DNA from: Phaeosaccion multiseriatum
Lineage: Eukaryota > Ochrophyta, other classes
DNA: 64,000 bases
Assembly: GCA_965112735.1 (NCBI GenBank)
Contig: OZ218960.1
Span: 372,001-436,000, forward strand
Direction: 5' to 3'
Position 1 is the first letter of the stretch; every line of letters begins with the position of its first letter. This document shows, piece by piece, positions 33,317 through 45,697 of the stretch. Position numbers and translations under genes: made by a program. The notes under the pieces are model-generated. The model was not told the origin of the DNA. It did not search any database and worked only from the letters and a program-made list of their open reading frames with translations.

Positions 33317-36300
33317 CTAAGCCAGTAAGCTACTCTCCCCATCGTAGTTGGCGTCAGTGGTCTTTTGCTGTATGTACACGGTGGCCCCACCCCAACTCAT
33401 CTCGTACATTTCGCTGTCCACTACCTCGAACTGAGGCAAGAGGGAGGAGGGATGGGGTTGGTGGTACAGCAGTTGTGAGTACAGCAGGCAGTGGTGTAGC
33501 ATGGGAGAGAGCAACGCACATGGCAGAGCAGAGAGCAGAGGAGAAGGAAGCGACACTCGGGTAGATATACACTCGGGTAGATATGGGATAAAGCCCCCCC
33601 CCCCCCTCCCTCTGCCCATATGCTTTCCAATTATGCCTCCTTGGCCCATATGCCTGACCCATATGCTCACACCCACCTGATCTGTGGGCAGCTTGCGCGT
33701 AAAGGTGATGAAAAAGGCTCCCTTGCGCATGGCGGCGGCCTGAACAGCGATGGCGGACATCATCGCATGATCAAAGCACGTGCTGTTGGCGAACACAACG
33801 TCTCCGTCCGTCCACTCGCAGACTTCGCTGTCGAACATGGAGCCGTGGAGAAACTTCACCTCTGCGTGTGTGTCAAAGGGGTAGGGAGAGAGAGGGAGAG
33901 AGAGAGAGAGAGAGGGAGAGAAGGAGAGAAGAGGAGAGCACAAAAGAGATACATACGTGAAAGAGAAAAAGAGAACGAGGGGCTGAAGGGTGGAAGCGGC
34001 GACAAAGCCAATCAAAGGAGCGACAAGCCACTCCTCCCCCCCATATGCCTCCATCCACTCACCAGTGGGCGGCTCTCTGCCAAGCTCGTTCCTCGGACAT
34101 GCTTTGCCTTCCTCCCAGGCCTGCTGCATGGCAACACTTGCGGTGTACAGGCCCTCCAACACCTCCACACCCACCACGGACTCGAAGTGGTGAAGGATAG
34201 CTGCGGCGATGACCGGCTTGCCTGTGCCAACGGGCAGAGAGAGAGAGGGAGGGAGGGAGAGGGAGGGAGGGAGGGAGGGGAGGAGGGAGGGAGGGAGGGA
34301 GGGAGGGAGGGAGGGAGGGAGGGAGGGAGGGAGGGAGGGAGGGAGGGAGGGAGGGAGGGAGGGTATGATAAGCATGTGCCCGTCCATCTTCTCTCCATGC
34401 TTCCATGCATCCACCCATCCCTCTTGTCAATTCTTCCTGCCTGTCTGGCTCTCTTGGCCGTCCATCAAATGCCTCTCCCTCTGCCTCCCAAAACCGATCA
34501 TGTCCTTTCTGGTTGAGTTGCCAGTCTCCTCTCTCTCTCTCCCTCTCCCCCTCCCTCACCACCCCTCCCCCTCCCTCCCTCTCTATCTGCCCATATGACC
34601 CTGCCTGCCCACGCACCTGTCCCACTACCGAGGTCGTACAAGGTGTCAGCCCCGTCCCTCTGCATGACGCCCTCCTCGTCTGTGTGGAACGCGCCCGGCA
34701 GGCCTGTGCATCCGTGCGTGCGTGTGAGGTGAGGTGAGGTGAAGTGAAGTGAGGTAAGGTGTGAAGATCTGGGGTGAAGGAACAAATATGAATGCGTCCT
34801 CGGTGTCAGTCACGCATGGGATAAAATCAAATTGGCGCTAGACCAAATCGAGGGCAGTGAAGTGAGTGAAGGTATGAGGTGAGTGAACAAGGGGGCATTG
34901 AAGTGAGTGAAGGTATGAGGTGAGTGAACAAGGGAAGCAGAGCGAAGCAGAGGAAAGCAGAGCGAAGCAGAGGAAAGCACGCACCGAAGTGGCGCTTGAT
35001 CTTGTCGAGGGCAATGGCGAAGGAGTCGAAAGAGATCTCGCCATAGACCAGAGTTCCTCTGAGAGGAGGAGGAGGAGGAGGAGGAGGAGGAGGAGAAGGA
35101 GGAGGTGGAGGAGGAGGAGGGGGAGAAGAAGAAGAAGAAGAAGAAGAAGAAGAAGAAGAAGAAGAAGAAGAAGAAGAAGAAGAAGAAGAAGAAGAAGAAG
35201 AAGAAGAAGAAGAAGAAGAAGAAGAAGAAGAAGAAGAAGAAGAAGAGGAGGAGGAGGAGGAGGAGGAGGAGGTGGTGGAGGACGAGGAGGAGGAGGAGGA
35301 GGAGGAGGAGGAAGAGGAGGAGGAGGAGGAGGAGGAGGAGGAGGAGGAGGAGGAGGAGGAGGAGGAGGAGGAGGAGGAGGAGGACGAGGAGGAGGAGGAG
35401 GACGAGGGGGGGGGGGGGTGGGGGCAGCGGAGCGTCAGTGCTTGTCCCCGCGCCCTTTGCTGGCTGGTACTGCGTTCAAGGGGGGGGACGTAGACGCTAC
35501 ATACATAGACGCACCCATGCATGCAGGGGGATGGATGACAGTGGATGGATGGCAGTGGATGGATGGCAGTGGATGCATGGCAACGAGTATGCTTACTTGC
35601 TAGACTCGCCGATCTCCTCCCTTTCTCTCTTGGAGAGCGCCTTGCCGATGGACACCGGGAAGTCTCCCACCACCCTGTTGTACAGCGCCTCTTTCGCCTT
35701 GAGCTTCTCCACATCAAAGCCCTGAGCAGTGGTGAGGCAGCAGCACGCCGAGGTGGAGAAAGGAGAAGAAAAAGAAGGAAGGAAGGAATGACAGATGTGC
35801 ACAGTCAGTCCCTCCGGCACAGCCGCTTCAAACCGCTTTAGCCAGGTTGTAACGGCAATACGTACGCGCAATGGGCGGAGCGCGCTTGGCGGGGGTTCAG
35901 ACAGCACAGAGGGAGTGGGTCCTCAGAGTCAAAGCGCTCCCCATATTGATGCATGTTTCACGCCTTTCCGAACACTTGCATCTAGATACTGGGGTAGGAT
36001 CACCAGCACCAGCACCAGCACCAGCAAAAGTAGCACAAACACAACACGCACACACCTCCAAGGTTTTGGTCATATCTATTTGGCCGACGACGGCAGAGGG
36101 GTCTTGGGTGTAGCGCTGCGTCCTTCGACTGAGCTCCTCTAGCGCCAGAGCGGCGTCCGCCCTGAGCTCGTCATCCGGCTGGCCTCTTGTGCCGACGCTG
36201 GAAGAAGAAGCCCCTCCTCCACTACCCGGTAGAGAGTCAAGCCCGGCATTCGACCTGCTCGCGTCGTCTGTCCCTCCTCCTCCTTCTTCTCTCTCTTTTC

Positions 36301-36454
36301 CTCCTTCTCCTCCTCTTTCTTCTTCTTCTCCTCCCCCCCCACCACCCCAGCCCTCCGTTCCTCTTTTTTTTTCTGATCCTATTACTTCGTTTTCCTTCTC
36401 GCCTCCCATGCCACTGCCCTCCTCTGCCTTCGCTTCTGTGTCTGCATCAGTCAT
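33317..36454 (-). CDS. DOT1-like class I SAM methyltransferase (380 aa)
   Basis: Exons on the - strand: 36056-36454, 35597-35721, 34985-35058, 34617-34703, 34063-34221, 33677-33861, 33317-33430; phases 0,2,1,1,1,0 agree, giving 381 codons with stop. The N-terminal part (about 130 residues) is Glu/Gly-rich and likely disordered. The core has LVYGEISFDSFAIALDKIK, then SAM motif I (YDLGSGTGKPV, split across two exons), VVGVEVLEGLY, FLHGSMFD, and VVFANSTCFDHAMM in the position of the DOT1 catalytic-loop motif. It ends with strands around MSWGGATVYI. The fold matches DOT1-type lysine methyltransferases of protists. A histone H3K79 target is possible but not shown; the nucleosome-binding extension of fungal and animal DOT1 is absent. 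Confidence 0.83.
35068..35406 (+). repeat. 340-bp (GAA/GAG)n polypurine tract in an intron
   Basis: About 110 GAG and GAA triplets without interruption longer than a few bases, in the intron 35059-35596 of the - strand DOT1-like gene (sense TTC/CTC). Apparent ORFs of poly-Lys, poly-Glu or poly-Ser here are artefacts. Confidence 0.95.
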
Positions 36455-36930
36455 CCTCGCTTGCCGACGCCAACGCGACTACCCGTACGTGCAGCGATCG
36501 CTTCTTCAGAGCTTCCCGCCGGGCAACCTTCAGATTTTGAGCAGTGGCAAAAACAGCGAAGGGATTCTTCAAGGGAAAGAGGAAACAGCCGCAGCTTTTC
36601 TCGGTCCTGCCCCTACTGCTCTTCTTACATCTGCGATTCGATTCTTGTGGGTGTAAAATTATCTTCTTTCTCTTCTTCGTTGTGCCTCTCGCCAACCTGT
36701 GAGGCCGGAGGTAGGTCCAACACGCGAAGCAAGGAACACCCAACACCACCTTTTATGGTGATTGTCGCCGGAAGGGGCTTCCCAACAGAAACTAGAGAGT
36801 GTCAAAAGGAAAAGAGGCTACTGACAGGACGCAGGACCAGAGGCAGAAGCAGGGAGAGGGTGAAACGCCGATACTAAACGAAAATCTTCCCACCTCCCTA
36901 GAGGTCCCTTTCGATGAGCAAGTGCTTTCG
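36455..36930. promoter_or_regulatory. Divergent promoter region, DOT1-like / METTL21-type methyltransferase
   Basis: 476 bp between the chosen start codons. Two methyltransferase genes of different families share this region. No specific element is identified. Confidence 0.45.
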
Positions 36931-38489
36931 ATGGCGTCTTTCCTGTCCCCTGGCGAAATTCTACGGCTCCGCTTCCTCCGCCTCTTACCCTCGAGTTGCG
37001 ATTTAGGATCTAGCCTGGCCATCACCATTGGTCTTACGGACGAGGCAGGGAGGTTTCTTGAGCCCCACCAGCCATACTTGGTGCGCGTACGGTGCACCGT
37101 TCGGAGTGACAACGAAAGCCACGGTCATGCCCCAAGATCTCGGTCGATGGCAGCAACTAGAGGAGTGGCAGGAGGGCCTACATGTCTAGAATCAGAGCTT
37201 GCTAAAGTGGTGGCCACGGGAGATATTCTTCCCTATCGAAACCAGTGCATCCTCCGCCTACAGCTCCCTGAGGAAGGGGTTGTGCGGGAAGGAGCGCCAC
37301 TCCATGTAGTGGTGTCCGCGACGGCGTCCCTGCCCCTGCCACCACCCTCTGAGTGTGATGGCGCGAGAGAAGAAGGGGTGAGAGGAACAGCACCATCTCC
37401 TCCTCCCCGTCCTCCTCCTCCTCCTCCTCCTCCTCCTCCTCCACGTGGGCAAGGTTGGGGCCCCACAAATTGGGCTTCGGGTGGGGGTGAAGAGAAGCAT
37501 GTGTGGGTTGTGGGCTTGACTTCGGCTCCAATTACAGCCAACCGCCGCCAGGGGAGGATGGAGAAAGGCGAAGGATGTGGTTCTTCCAACCACCCTCTGT
37601 ACTGCCTGAGAAGCTTTTCGTTTGGGCAGGCCGCGACAGAGGCGATACGAGGTTGCCAAGTTTTGGAAGACGGTGACCGTGACGGGATAGAGCGTCAACA
37701 TCATCATGATCAGCAGCAGCATCAGCTGGGATGGGGGGCGGAGGAGGAGGAGGAGGAGGGTAGAAGGCCGTGCGCGGTGGGTGTGACGACGCCGGGGAAG
37801 AAGGACGACAACAGGACAGGAGCGCCAAGGGTCTTGACACCTGCCACCAGCATCCTCATTCGGGAAGAGTTCGGGGCGGGCATTGGGGCTCACGTGTGGG
37901 ACAGTGGCATCTTCCTGGCCCAGTACCTGTGCGAGCAACAGCAGTTGGTGATACAGCAGCATTGCACCGGGGGGCAAGGGGGGGAGAAAGCGAGCACTCC
38001 TCGAGTGCCGAGCTTGTTGGAAGAGTTCGGCAGCGGTATGTCCGGGCTTCACTGTCTGGAGCTCGGCAGCGGCTGTGGACTGACCGGCATCCTCGCAGCC
38101 GCACTGGGTGAGTGAGTGCCATCGAGTGCCATCGAGTGCCAAGCGATTGGTGTAATGTCATACGGCGGATTGTTCGATCGATCGTAGACTCTGTCTCTCA
38201 CACACACATGCACTCCCTCTCTCTCTCTCTCTTTCTTTCTGCTCCTGCTGGTGCTAACTGTGCCAGGCGCGAGGGTCATTCTCACCGAGAGAGAGAGCCA
38301 CCTCGAGCTGCTCCGGAGAAACGTTGAAGCCAACCAGGTAAAAAGCACATGGGTATAAAGAGAGTAGCGTAGAGGTATACGGCAGAGTGAGTGAGTAGTG
38401 AAATGTACAGGTGCGTTGTTTGGGTGCAATTGTCTAATCATCCCCCGTAAGCCCACGCGTGCACCGCACCCACTCACCCCGCACACACA

Positions 38490-38536
<47 letters not shown>

Positions 38537-39511
38537 CACACACTCCACACTCGCGCTCACACGCCGTCATAGGAGGTGATTGCCGCCGGGGGTGGTGCTG
38601 CAGTGGCCATCTCTCTGCCCTGGGGTGAGCATCCTGATGCCTGCATGGCGAGGTTAAGGACAGCAGCAAGCCAGCTGAGGAGGCAACAGAGACAGGCATC
38701 CTCGCCAATGCGTGTGCGGCCGAGGAGTGGTGGACATGTTGGTGGTGGTGGAGGTGCAGGAGCGTTATCGCCATCTGCTGAAGCTGCTAAAGCACCAACT
38801 ACTGCTGCTACTGCCGCCAAGGATGGGGCAAAGGAGCAGCAGCAGCAGCAGCAGCAGGAGCAGGAGGAGGAGGAGGGAGAGGAGGAGGATGTGCCTTTCA
38901 ACCTGATCATGGGAGCAGATGTCCTCTACTCAGTCGGGGAGGTCCCTGCCTTGCTTGACACGCTGGACACCGCTTGCGCCTTTGGCCGTTCCCAAGTGCA
39001 GCACTTGGTGATACAGCAGCAGCGGAAATGCGGTGCAACCAAGCGGTGTCCGCAGGAGCAGCGAGGAGGAGACGTAGAAGGAGGAGGAGGAGGAAGGGGG
39101 GAGAGGGGAGAAGGCGGAGGAGGAGGAGACATAGGAGCCGGTGGTGCTATCGTGGTGGTGGCTCAAAAGCAGAGGGGCGAAGGGGAGGGGACCAAGGCGT
39201 TTGGGGAGAGACTCAGGCAGAGAACGGCAGGGGCAGGGGCACGGGAGAGAGAAGCACGGGTAGATGTAGGAACAGCGACTGACACAGAGACAGGGGTAGA
39301 GACAGAGACAAAGACAGAAACAGAAAGAGAAACAGAATCAGAAACAGAAACAGAGACAGAGACAGAAATAGAGACAGAGACAGGGGTGTGGGCGTCGGTT
39401 GGGCCTCGTGAAACGGTTGGGTATCCGTCGATGTTCTTGACTGACTCGCTCACGAAGGTGTGGGACTCTGTGGCTGGGGTGCAGCTCTGGGCTCTGCGGG
39501 GGAGGAGATAG
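36931..39511 (+). CDS. METTL21/Methyltransf_16-type protein methyltransferase with long insertions (728 aa)
   Basis: Exons 36931-38107, 38267-38337, 38573-39511 (phases 1 and 0). I chose the ATG at 36931 (MASFLSPGEILRLRF); the frame stays open upstream to 36799 but only with a GTG. The N-terminal 300 residues are family-unspecific. The core begins IREEFGAGIGAHVWDSGIFL, then SAM motif I LELGSGCGLTGILAAALG, VILTERESHLELLRRNVEAN, ISLPWG, and FNLIMGADVLYS, the usual order for METTL21/EEF-type lysine methyltransferases. Low-complexity inserts (Gly, Gln, Glu) interrupt the fold between VIAAGG and FNLIMG. The C-terminus has an alternating Glu-Thr stretch at about 39282-39380. Likely cytosolic; target protein unknown. 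Confidence 0.82.
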
Positions 39512-40133
39512 GAGAGAGCTGGGTTTCAGTTTGTTTGGCCACCACGGTGCGTACGTGTCTCCCTCCCTATTTACATATTATATGTATGTTATATATAATA
39601 CATTGTATGTTATTTATGTATTTACATATTATCGTATATATACCGATGGAGACATGGGGAAGGAAGTGATCTCCCCCCTGCCCCATGCCCCCTCTCCCGC
39701 TCCTTCTATTTTTTGGCGTTTGGCCACGGCTTGTGTAAAATAAAAAGAAAAAACAAAAAAAGCACCAAAGAAAATGCGGGGTGTGTGTGTTTGTGCGCGT
39801 GTGTTTTGTTCTTTTCTTTGTAGCTGTTTCCTTTAAGACAAATAAACCAATGAACCACCCCAACGACTGCCGGAAGAGAAGAGCTCGCCGTCGTGAGGTC
39901 AACGACTTGAAAGAGACAGAGGGGGGCGGGGAGAGCAACGCAACGCAAAGTAAAGCAAAGGAAGCGGTGGTGCCGCTCTCCTTTTTTATTTATATTTTAA
40001 TTAAAAAAACTAATTAAAATTATACTACGTAGTAGTACGTAGTAAATAAGGAAGGAAGGAAACATCAAGGCATATACGTGTCAATTGCTCGAGCTCAGCC
40101 CCTCCTCTCCTCTCCTCTCATCTCATCAGCTCC
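39512..40133. other. AT-rich spacer between convergent genes
   Basis: Unusually AT-rich for this window: TATATA stretches at 39572-39645, and TTTTATTTATATTTTAATTA near 39985 followed by a palindromic TACTACGTAGTAGTACGTAGTA at about 40022-40043. It probably holds both 3' ends. No gene seen. Confidence 0.65.
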
Positions 40134-40620
40134 TCACTGGGACAGGGCGGGAAATTGCCGTAGCTCCTCCTCCCCCTCCTTCTTCTCCCCCTCCTCCTCC
40201 TCCTCCTCCACCACAACCACCGCCCCTGCCCCATAGTCAGCTCTAGCCTCAATCCCAGCCCAGCCGAGCCCACCTCCCGTGCCGATGACGTTCTCTCCCC
40301 AACCAGTCAGTTGGTCCATATCCACCTGCCCCTGATGTCCCATTGCTGTCCAGTCTGCTTCCGGAGGGGGCAAACCTGCAAGCTTCTTCCCTCTGGCCCA
40401 GTACTGAGGAAACCTGGGTTGAGTCGAAAAGAAACGCCACAACTTGTCGTAACTGAAGCACTTGAGATGGGTCAGGAGGTCGCTGGTGACCCCCCCCCCC
40501 CCCCGGAGTGGACGAGCGGCACCATACGCCTGTACATGTGACATGTGTGTTCCATTTGAGGACTCCCCTGTGTGGTGTGTGGAAGAGTGTGGGTGGGTAT
40601 GTGGGTATGTAAGGGCATGT

Positions 40621-40682
<62 letters not shown>

Positions 40683-40768
40683 ATGGGGGGGGTGATACGG
40701 GTGGGTGGGTGAGTGTGGGAGGGAGGAAGTGCCTGCCACCTCCACCTTCCCTTCCAAACGTACACCGA

Positions 40769-40811
<43 letters not shown>

Positions 40812-42498
40812 ATATATATATATAAGTATATATATAAGGAGAGCAAGACAAGCCTGGCAAGCCTCCCTCCCCCTCTTGGCTTGGCTACTCGGTTCTGCCC
40901 ATCCACCCACCACCCACCGCACCCATTCACTCCCCCACCCATGACATACTGCTGTATCCACCCACCCACCCGTCCACCCACCCATTGACATACTATACCA
41001 CCCACTCACCTGGTGCCTGCCCAGTCTGATCATTTTGGCGCACATTCTGGGCTGGGTTTCCTCCTTGGGAGTGAATATGCGTGCAGGCAGCACGTACAGG
41101 CCCCAGGGGGTGATGTGCACCACCTTTACATACGGAATAGATCCCCACGTATCACAGATGACATGTATCGCAGACAGAGAGAGAGAGGTGAAGATGAGTG
41201 AGAGATTCCTACCTATCCACCTCCCTCCCTCCCTCCCTCCCTCCCTCCCTCCCCACCACCTAACCAGAAGAATTTGATACGGGGATGTCTTGATTGAAAG
41301 ACAATTTGTGATGCGATGAAACCGAAACCCCCACCCCTCCTACATATATATAACACTTTCATTCCTATTAAGTCAACAATAACCCTCCTAACACCTTCCT
41401 TCCCCTCACCTTCATGCCGTAATACTGCGCCACCCGTGCGAGGTATATCTCCGGACAGCCAATGTTCTTGACATCTGTGAGCTTGTTGTAGTGAAGGTAG
41501 AAGGAGTCGAAGAGCCCCCTGAGGAGATTGATGCCGGCTTCACGCCCCATGAACTGAAACTTGTCGTTGATGCCGCCGTGAGAGTTGCAACCTTTTGAGA
41601 GAGAGAGGGAGAGAGAAAGGGGGGGACGGAGAGGGGGGAGGAAGGGAGAGAGCTAGGAGTGTGAGAGAGAGAAGCAGAGAGAAGACAAGAACAAAACGAA
41701 AGTCGAGCAACACACGGCATAGAGGAGTCTAATAACAGCCCACCAGCGCTGCTCCACGCCCATACGCCTTTTACTTAATACCCCGTCAAGCAAGCTCTGT
41801 CCCTGCGCTCACACAGCTCTGCTGCTCTTCCTTCCTTACGAGCACCAAGGCCAGCGCCAAGGCACCCGCTCCCCGCCTCCCCACCCTTTCTCTCTCCCCT
41901 CTTTCCCACCCCATACATCAATAGATACATGGATACGCATCGATCCAAAAACACACCCCCCCTTGACAGCTGGCCGCACCTGGAGCCACAAGGGTGTGGG
42001 GTCCCCACTCCTCCACCAAGTCACTAAGCTCAACCGCGTTGATGCGGTCTATTGCCATGATGTCGTCCCTGGTGCGAATGATCACATCGTAGGGCCTTCC
42101 CAAGTCGATCTCCCTCTCCACAAGCCAATCCCCACACTTGCGAGCAGCTACAAACGTCCTCACGTGGTTTTGGACCCTCTTGCGGGCCTCGATTTCCCCA
42201 TGTCGACCTTCTCGATACAGCGTTTCGAAGTACTGCTCGTTTACAACCACATCCTCGGGCTGGCTGAAGCTCACCACCTCCACCCGATCCAATCGGGCTT
42301 CGCTGTGACTCGCTTCGGTAGCAAAGGCCTTCTGCAGTTCCTCGGTGGACTGGAAGAGCATTTTGATCTCCTCCCGGGGAGGGGCCGCGTTTGTGAACCT
42401 GATATTTTCACTGTGGGTATAGGGACCGGCGGAGGGAGGGCGGGAGGGAGAGGGTGAGGCACGTGGGCTCAAAATGACACACACACACACACACACGC

Positions 42499-42541
<43 letters not shown>

Positions 42542-43776
42542 CACACACACGCACACACACACGCACACACACACACGCACAAGCAGAGAGAAGTGTGTTT
42601 GCCCAACACAGCACAGTGTTCAGTTTTCAGTTTTCAGTCGACGTGACCTTGGTCAATATCGAATACCGAACCCGTACATGGACTGATATCGACGCTTCTG
42701 TACATAGCAGGTGTGTGCTCGGATAAGCAAGTGAGTCGACACAAATGCACACATAAGATGAGTACGGACCTTTCTGTGTTGGCGTCTACGACAATTACGA
42801 TGTCGATAGCATCGTACACGCCGTACAAAGGTCGGATGATGTTGGCGAGCTTCAGATTGAGCTCGAACCTCGCTAGCTGCCCGGTCAGGCATATTCCCAC
42901 CCTCCGTCTGTTGCGGCTTCCACCACCACCACCGCCGCCGCCGCCGCCGCCGCCGCCCCCCCCCTCTCCTCCTCCTCCCTCTCCGTCGGTCCCATTGATC
43001 GGTACTTCCTGCCACGAAGGAATGGCCATCTCCCAAATCTGCCTCGGGTCGGGTGGCAGGATCACCTTCGGCCGCATCCACTTCGGCAGCTGCATCACTG
43101 TCAGTGTCGCGTTCTGCTGTTGTGCCACCAACTGCTTCTCCTCCTGCTGTTGTTCCTCCGCGGCCACCTGTAGCTCCCTTCGGAGTTCTCCTCTCTCGTC
43201 TCCTCCTCCTCCTCTCCCTTCTACCCCTCCTCCTCTCCCTTCTACCCCTCCTTCTCTCTCTTCTGCTGCTCCTTCTCTCTCTTCTATTCCTCCTCCTCTC
43301 TCTTCTACTCCTTCTCCTCCTCCTCCTCCTCTCCCTCCTCCTCCTCCTCCTCTTCCTCCTCCGTATTCACCTCTATCTCGTAGATGTGGTACGCTCCGTC
43401 CTGCTACTGCTGTTGCGGCCGTCCTCTCGAGAGCTGTCTCACCCATCCTCTCCTCACTCTTTTTCTGTTCTTGCCCCCGTTCCCGGCCGTCAGCGCCGCG
43501 GTCCTCAGCTCGAGCCGAAGCCAAAAACCCGCCCTCACGATGAGGGACCAGTGCAAATAGCATGATTCCCACCACAAGGAGTACGCGGGGCGGGCGGTGG
43601 CGACGGCATTGTGGGGCTGGGGTGGTTGGGGGTACCATTTGTGTACGTGTTCGTCTCATTTCCACTTCACTGGACTTCTCTCCAGCAGGAGCAGCAGCAG
43701 CAACAACAGCAGGAGGAGGAGAAGAAGAGGAGCGCACCCTCTTACACCCACATCTACGTACGTCCCCTCTCTTCAT
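40134..43776 (-). CDS. Type II membrane glycosyltransferase-like protein (about 709 aa)
   Basis: Exons on the - strand: 42770-43776, 41980-42410, 41410-41591, 41010-41123, 40134-40529; phases 2,1,0,0 agree, giving 710 codons with stop. The start at 43776 ([10 protein letters not shown]) is one of several in-frame Met; the frame opens at 43896. A hydrophobic anchor ([14 protein letters not shown]) follows a basic N-terminus, then a long Gly/Glu/Arg low-complexity stem. The lumenal domain begins [19 protein letters not shown] and includes VDVNTE-like [23 protein letters not shown] and a split motif [20 protein letters not shown]. That order resembles uncharacterised protist/stramenopile glycosyltransferase-like proteins; I cannot give donor or linkage. 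The C-terminus is Gly/Glu/Val low-complexity. Probably Golgi. Confidence 0.75.
40625..40682 (+). repeat. (GT)n microsatellite in an intron
   Basis: About 28 GT units in the intron 40530-41009 of the - strand gene. A (TA)n run follows at about 40783-40832. Confidence 0.95.
42478..42583 (+). repeat. (CA)n microsatellite with CACACG variants in an intron
   Basis: About 105 bp of CA dinucleotides with regularly spaced CG substitutions, in the intron 42411-42769 of the - strand glycosyltransferase-like gene. Confidence 0.95.
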
Positions 43777-44032
43777 TCTTGTGCGTGAGCTGGGAAATCC
43801 TGCACAACATACATACACCCTAAAGTGCCATTTCAGCAGGCCAGGCGTTTTTTGGTTTTTTGACCCACATACCTGCCTGTGAGTCGAATTTTCCACGGAG
43901 GCCCAACTGCCCCATCTGGTTGCTTGGAATATTTTCGGGAGTTGAAGATCAAGACTTTATCCTCTCTCTCTCTCTCTCTCAGGCTCTCTTCCGCGGACAG
44001 AGTTCACGCAGGAAGTAGGAGGGGGAAAGAAG
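43777..44032. promoter_or_regulatory. Divergent promoter region, glycosyltransferase-like / plastid protein
   Basis: 256 bp between start codons. It contains a (CT)n tract at about 43963-43980, 50 bp before the + strand ATG. Confidence 0.45.
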
Positions 44033-45665
44033 ATGGCCCCTGTCTCGATCCGCACGCTCCTCCCCCTATTCTTGCTGGCACAGCCCTCTTCATCCTTTCT
44101 TCCTTCCTCAGTGCTTCTCCTCCCAAAGCAGCAACAATCACAACTTGCGGGATTTACAGGGGGGCTTCGCCACCGATGCAGCGTAGCCCGCAAGGGATCG
44201 GTATCAAGCGACGATGGAGGCAGGAATGGGGGAGGAGCAGGAGGGGGTAAGGGTAAGGGGGCGGAAGATCGCGCGTGGGCAGGAGGCGGGCCGCCCGCGG
44301 AGCCCACAGTGCTTGAGACGAGCCCTGAGGAAGTGTTGGACTATGTGACGGAGCAGGGCATCAGCGCTGCCACTCATTTCTGGATGGAGCTCAGAGGTGA
44401 CGGGGGGGGGGGTGAGAAAGACAGAGGGAGAGAGAGAAAGAGAGAGAGACAGAGGGCCAGCCTTACATCTACCCCTCCATTCCATTCCCTCACTATCTCC
44501 CCAGTCGAAGACGTCTACTTCCACTTACAACAGACCGCTCTTACACCCCGTAATGACTAACCACTGAACTATCCCCACCCCTACATCCCCCGTACTGCTG
44601 ATCCTTTCATCCTTATGCTTCAGGCAACATGTATGTCGAGTGGCTGGACAGAGTCAAGGAGGGTGGGGTCAGCGTCGAAGACCTCGGCTGGAAGGGCTTT
44701 CTTTGGTCAGCGCTCAACCAGCCCCTCGAGGAGATTGTTGTCAAGAAACTTGTCAAGTTCCCCAGGGGGGGCAGTGGCACCAATCCATACCTCAAAGCTC
44801 GCCAGGTGAGTGAGTGAGTGAGTGAGTGAGTGATTGAGTGAGTGAGTGGGTGAGTGAGTTTGTGAGTGGGTGAGTGGGTGAGTGAGTGAGTGAGTCAGTC
44901 AGCGAGGCGAGAGGGAGGCAATGGGTGAGTGGGAGAGGGAGTGAGTGAGTGAGTGAGGGAGGGAGGGAGTTGCGAGGCCCACTCACTCTCTTCACTCCCT
45001 CATTTAATTTAAAATTAAGTAATAGAGTTCCCCCCAGCTTTGTCTTGCCCATACACCTGACCCCGCCCTGTCTTGCCTCGCCCCTATACCCGGTCCCGCC
45101 TTGTCCGTGTCCACTGCCATCAACTACCATCCACTGCCATCCTCCCAGCCCGTGTCCTTTACGGAAGTGCTGGATCCCAAAGTTGTTGTGCAGCGTCTCA
45201 TGGAAGTGCGATCGCAAGTGGCCAGCGAACTCATCGAGGTACGTGAGTATGGTTGGGCGTGGTGGGGGGTGGTTGGGTGTGTGTCATTGGGCGTGTGTTG
45301 TAGCAGCCGCAGCAGAGAAGAAGAAGGAGGAGAGGAGGAGGAGGAGGAGGAGGAGGAGGAGGAGGAGGAAGAAGCAGAAGAAGAGGAGGAGCAGTAGGAG
45401 GAGGAGGAGGAGGAGGAGGAGGAGGAGGAGGAGGAGGAGGAGGAGGAAGAAGCAGAAGAAGAGGAGGAGCAGTAGGAAGAGCAGAAGCAGCAGGAGGAGG
45501 AAGCTTTCTCACAAGGGTAGTGCTTGCTCTCGCCTTTGGGTGCCTCTCCCGTTGTCACCCCTCTTCTTCTGACGCACCCACCACCGGTCTGTCCGAACAC
45601 ACCTAACCAACTTCTATCTGCCGCCCTGCTCTCTCTCTCTCTCTTTTATCTGCCGTCCTGCTCGG

Positions 45666-45697
<32 letters not shown>

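Noticed and set aside
34920-35717. Poly-Arg/Lys/Glu/Ser proteins
   Set aside because: Translations of an intronic (GAA/GAG)n tract in the DOT1-like gene.
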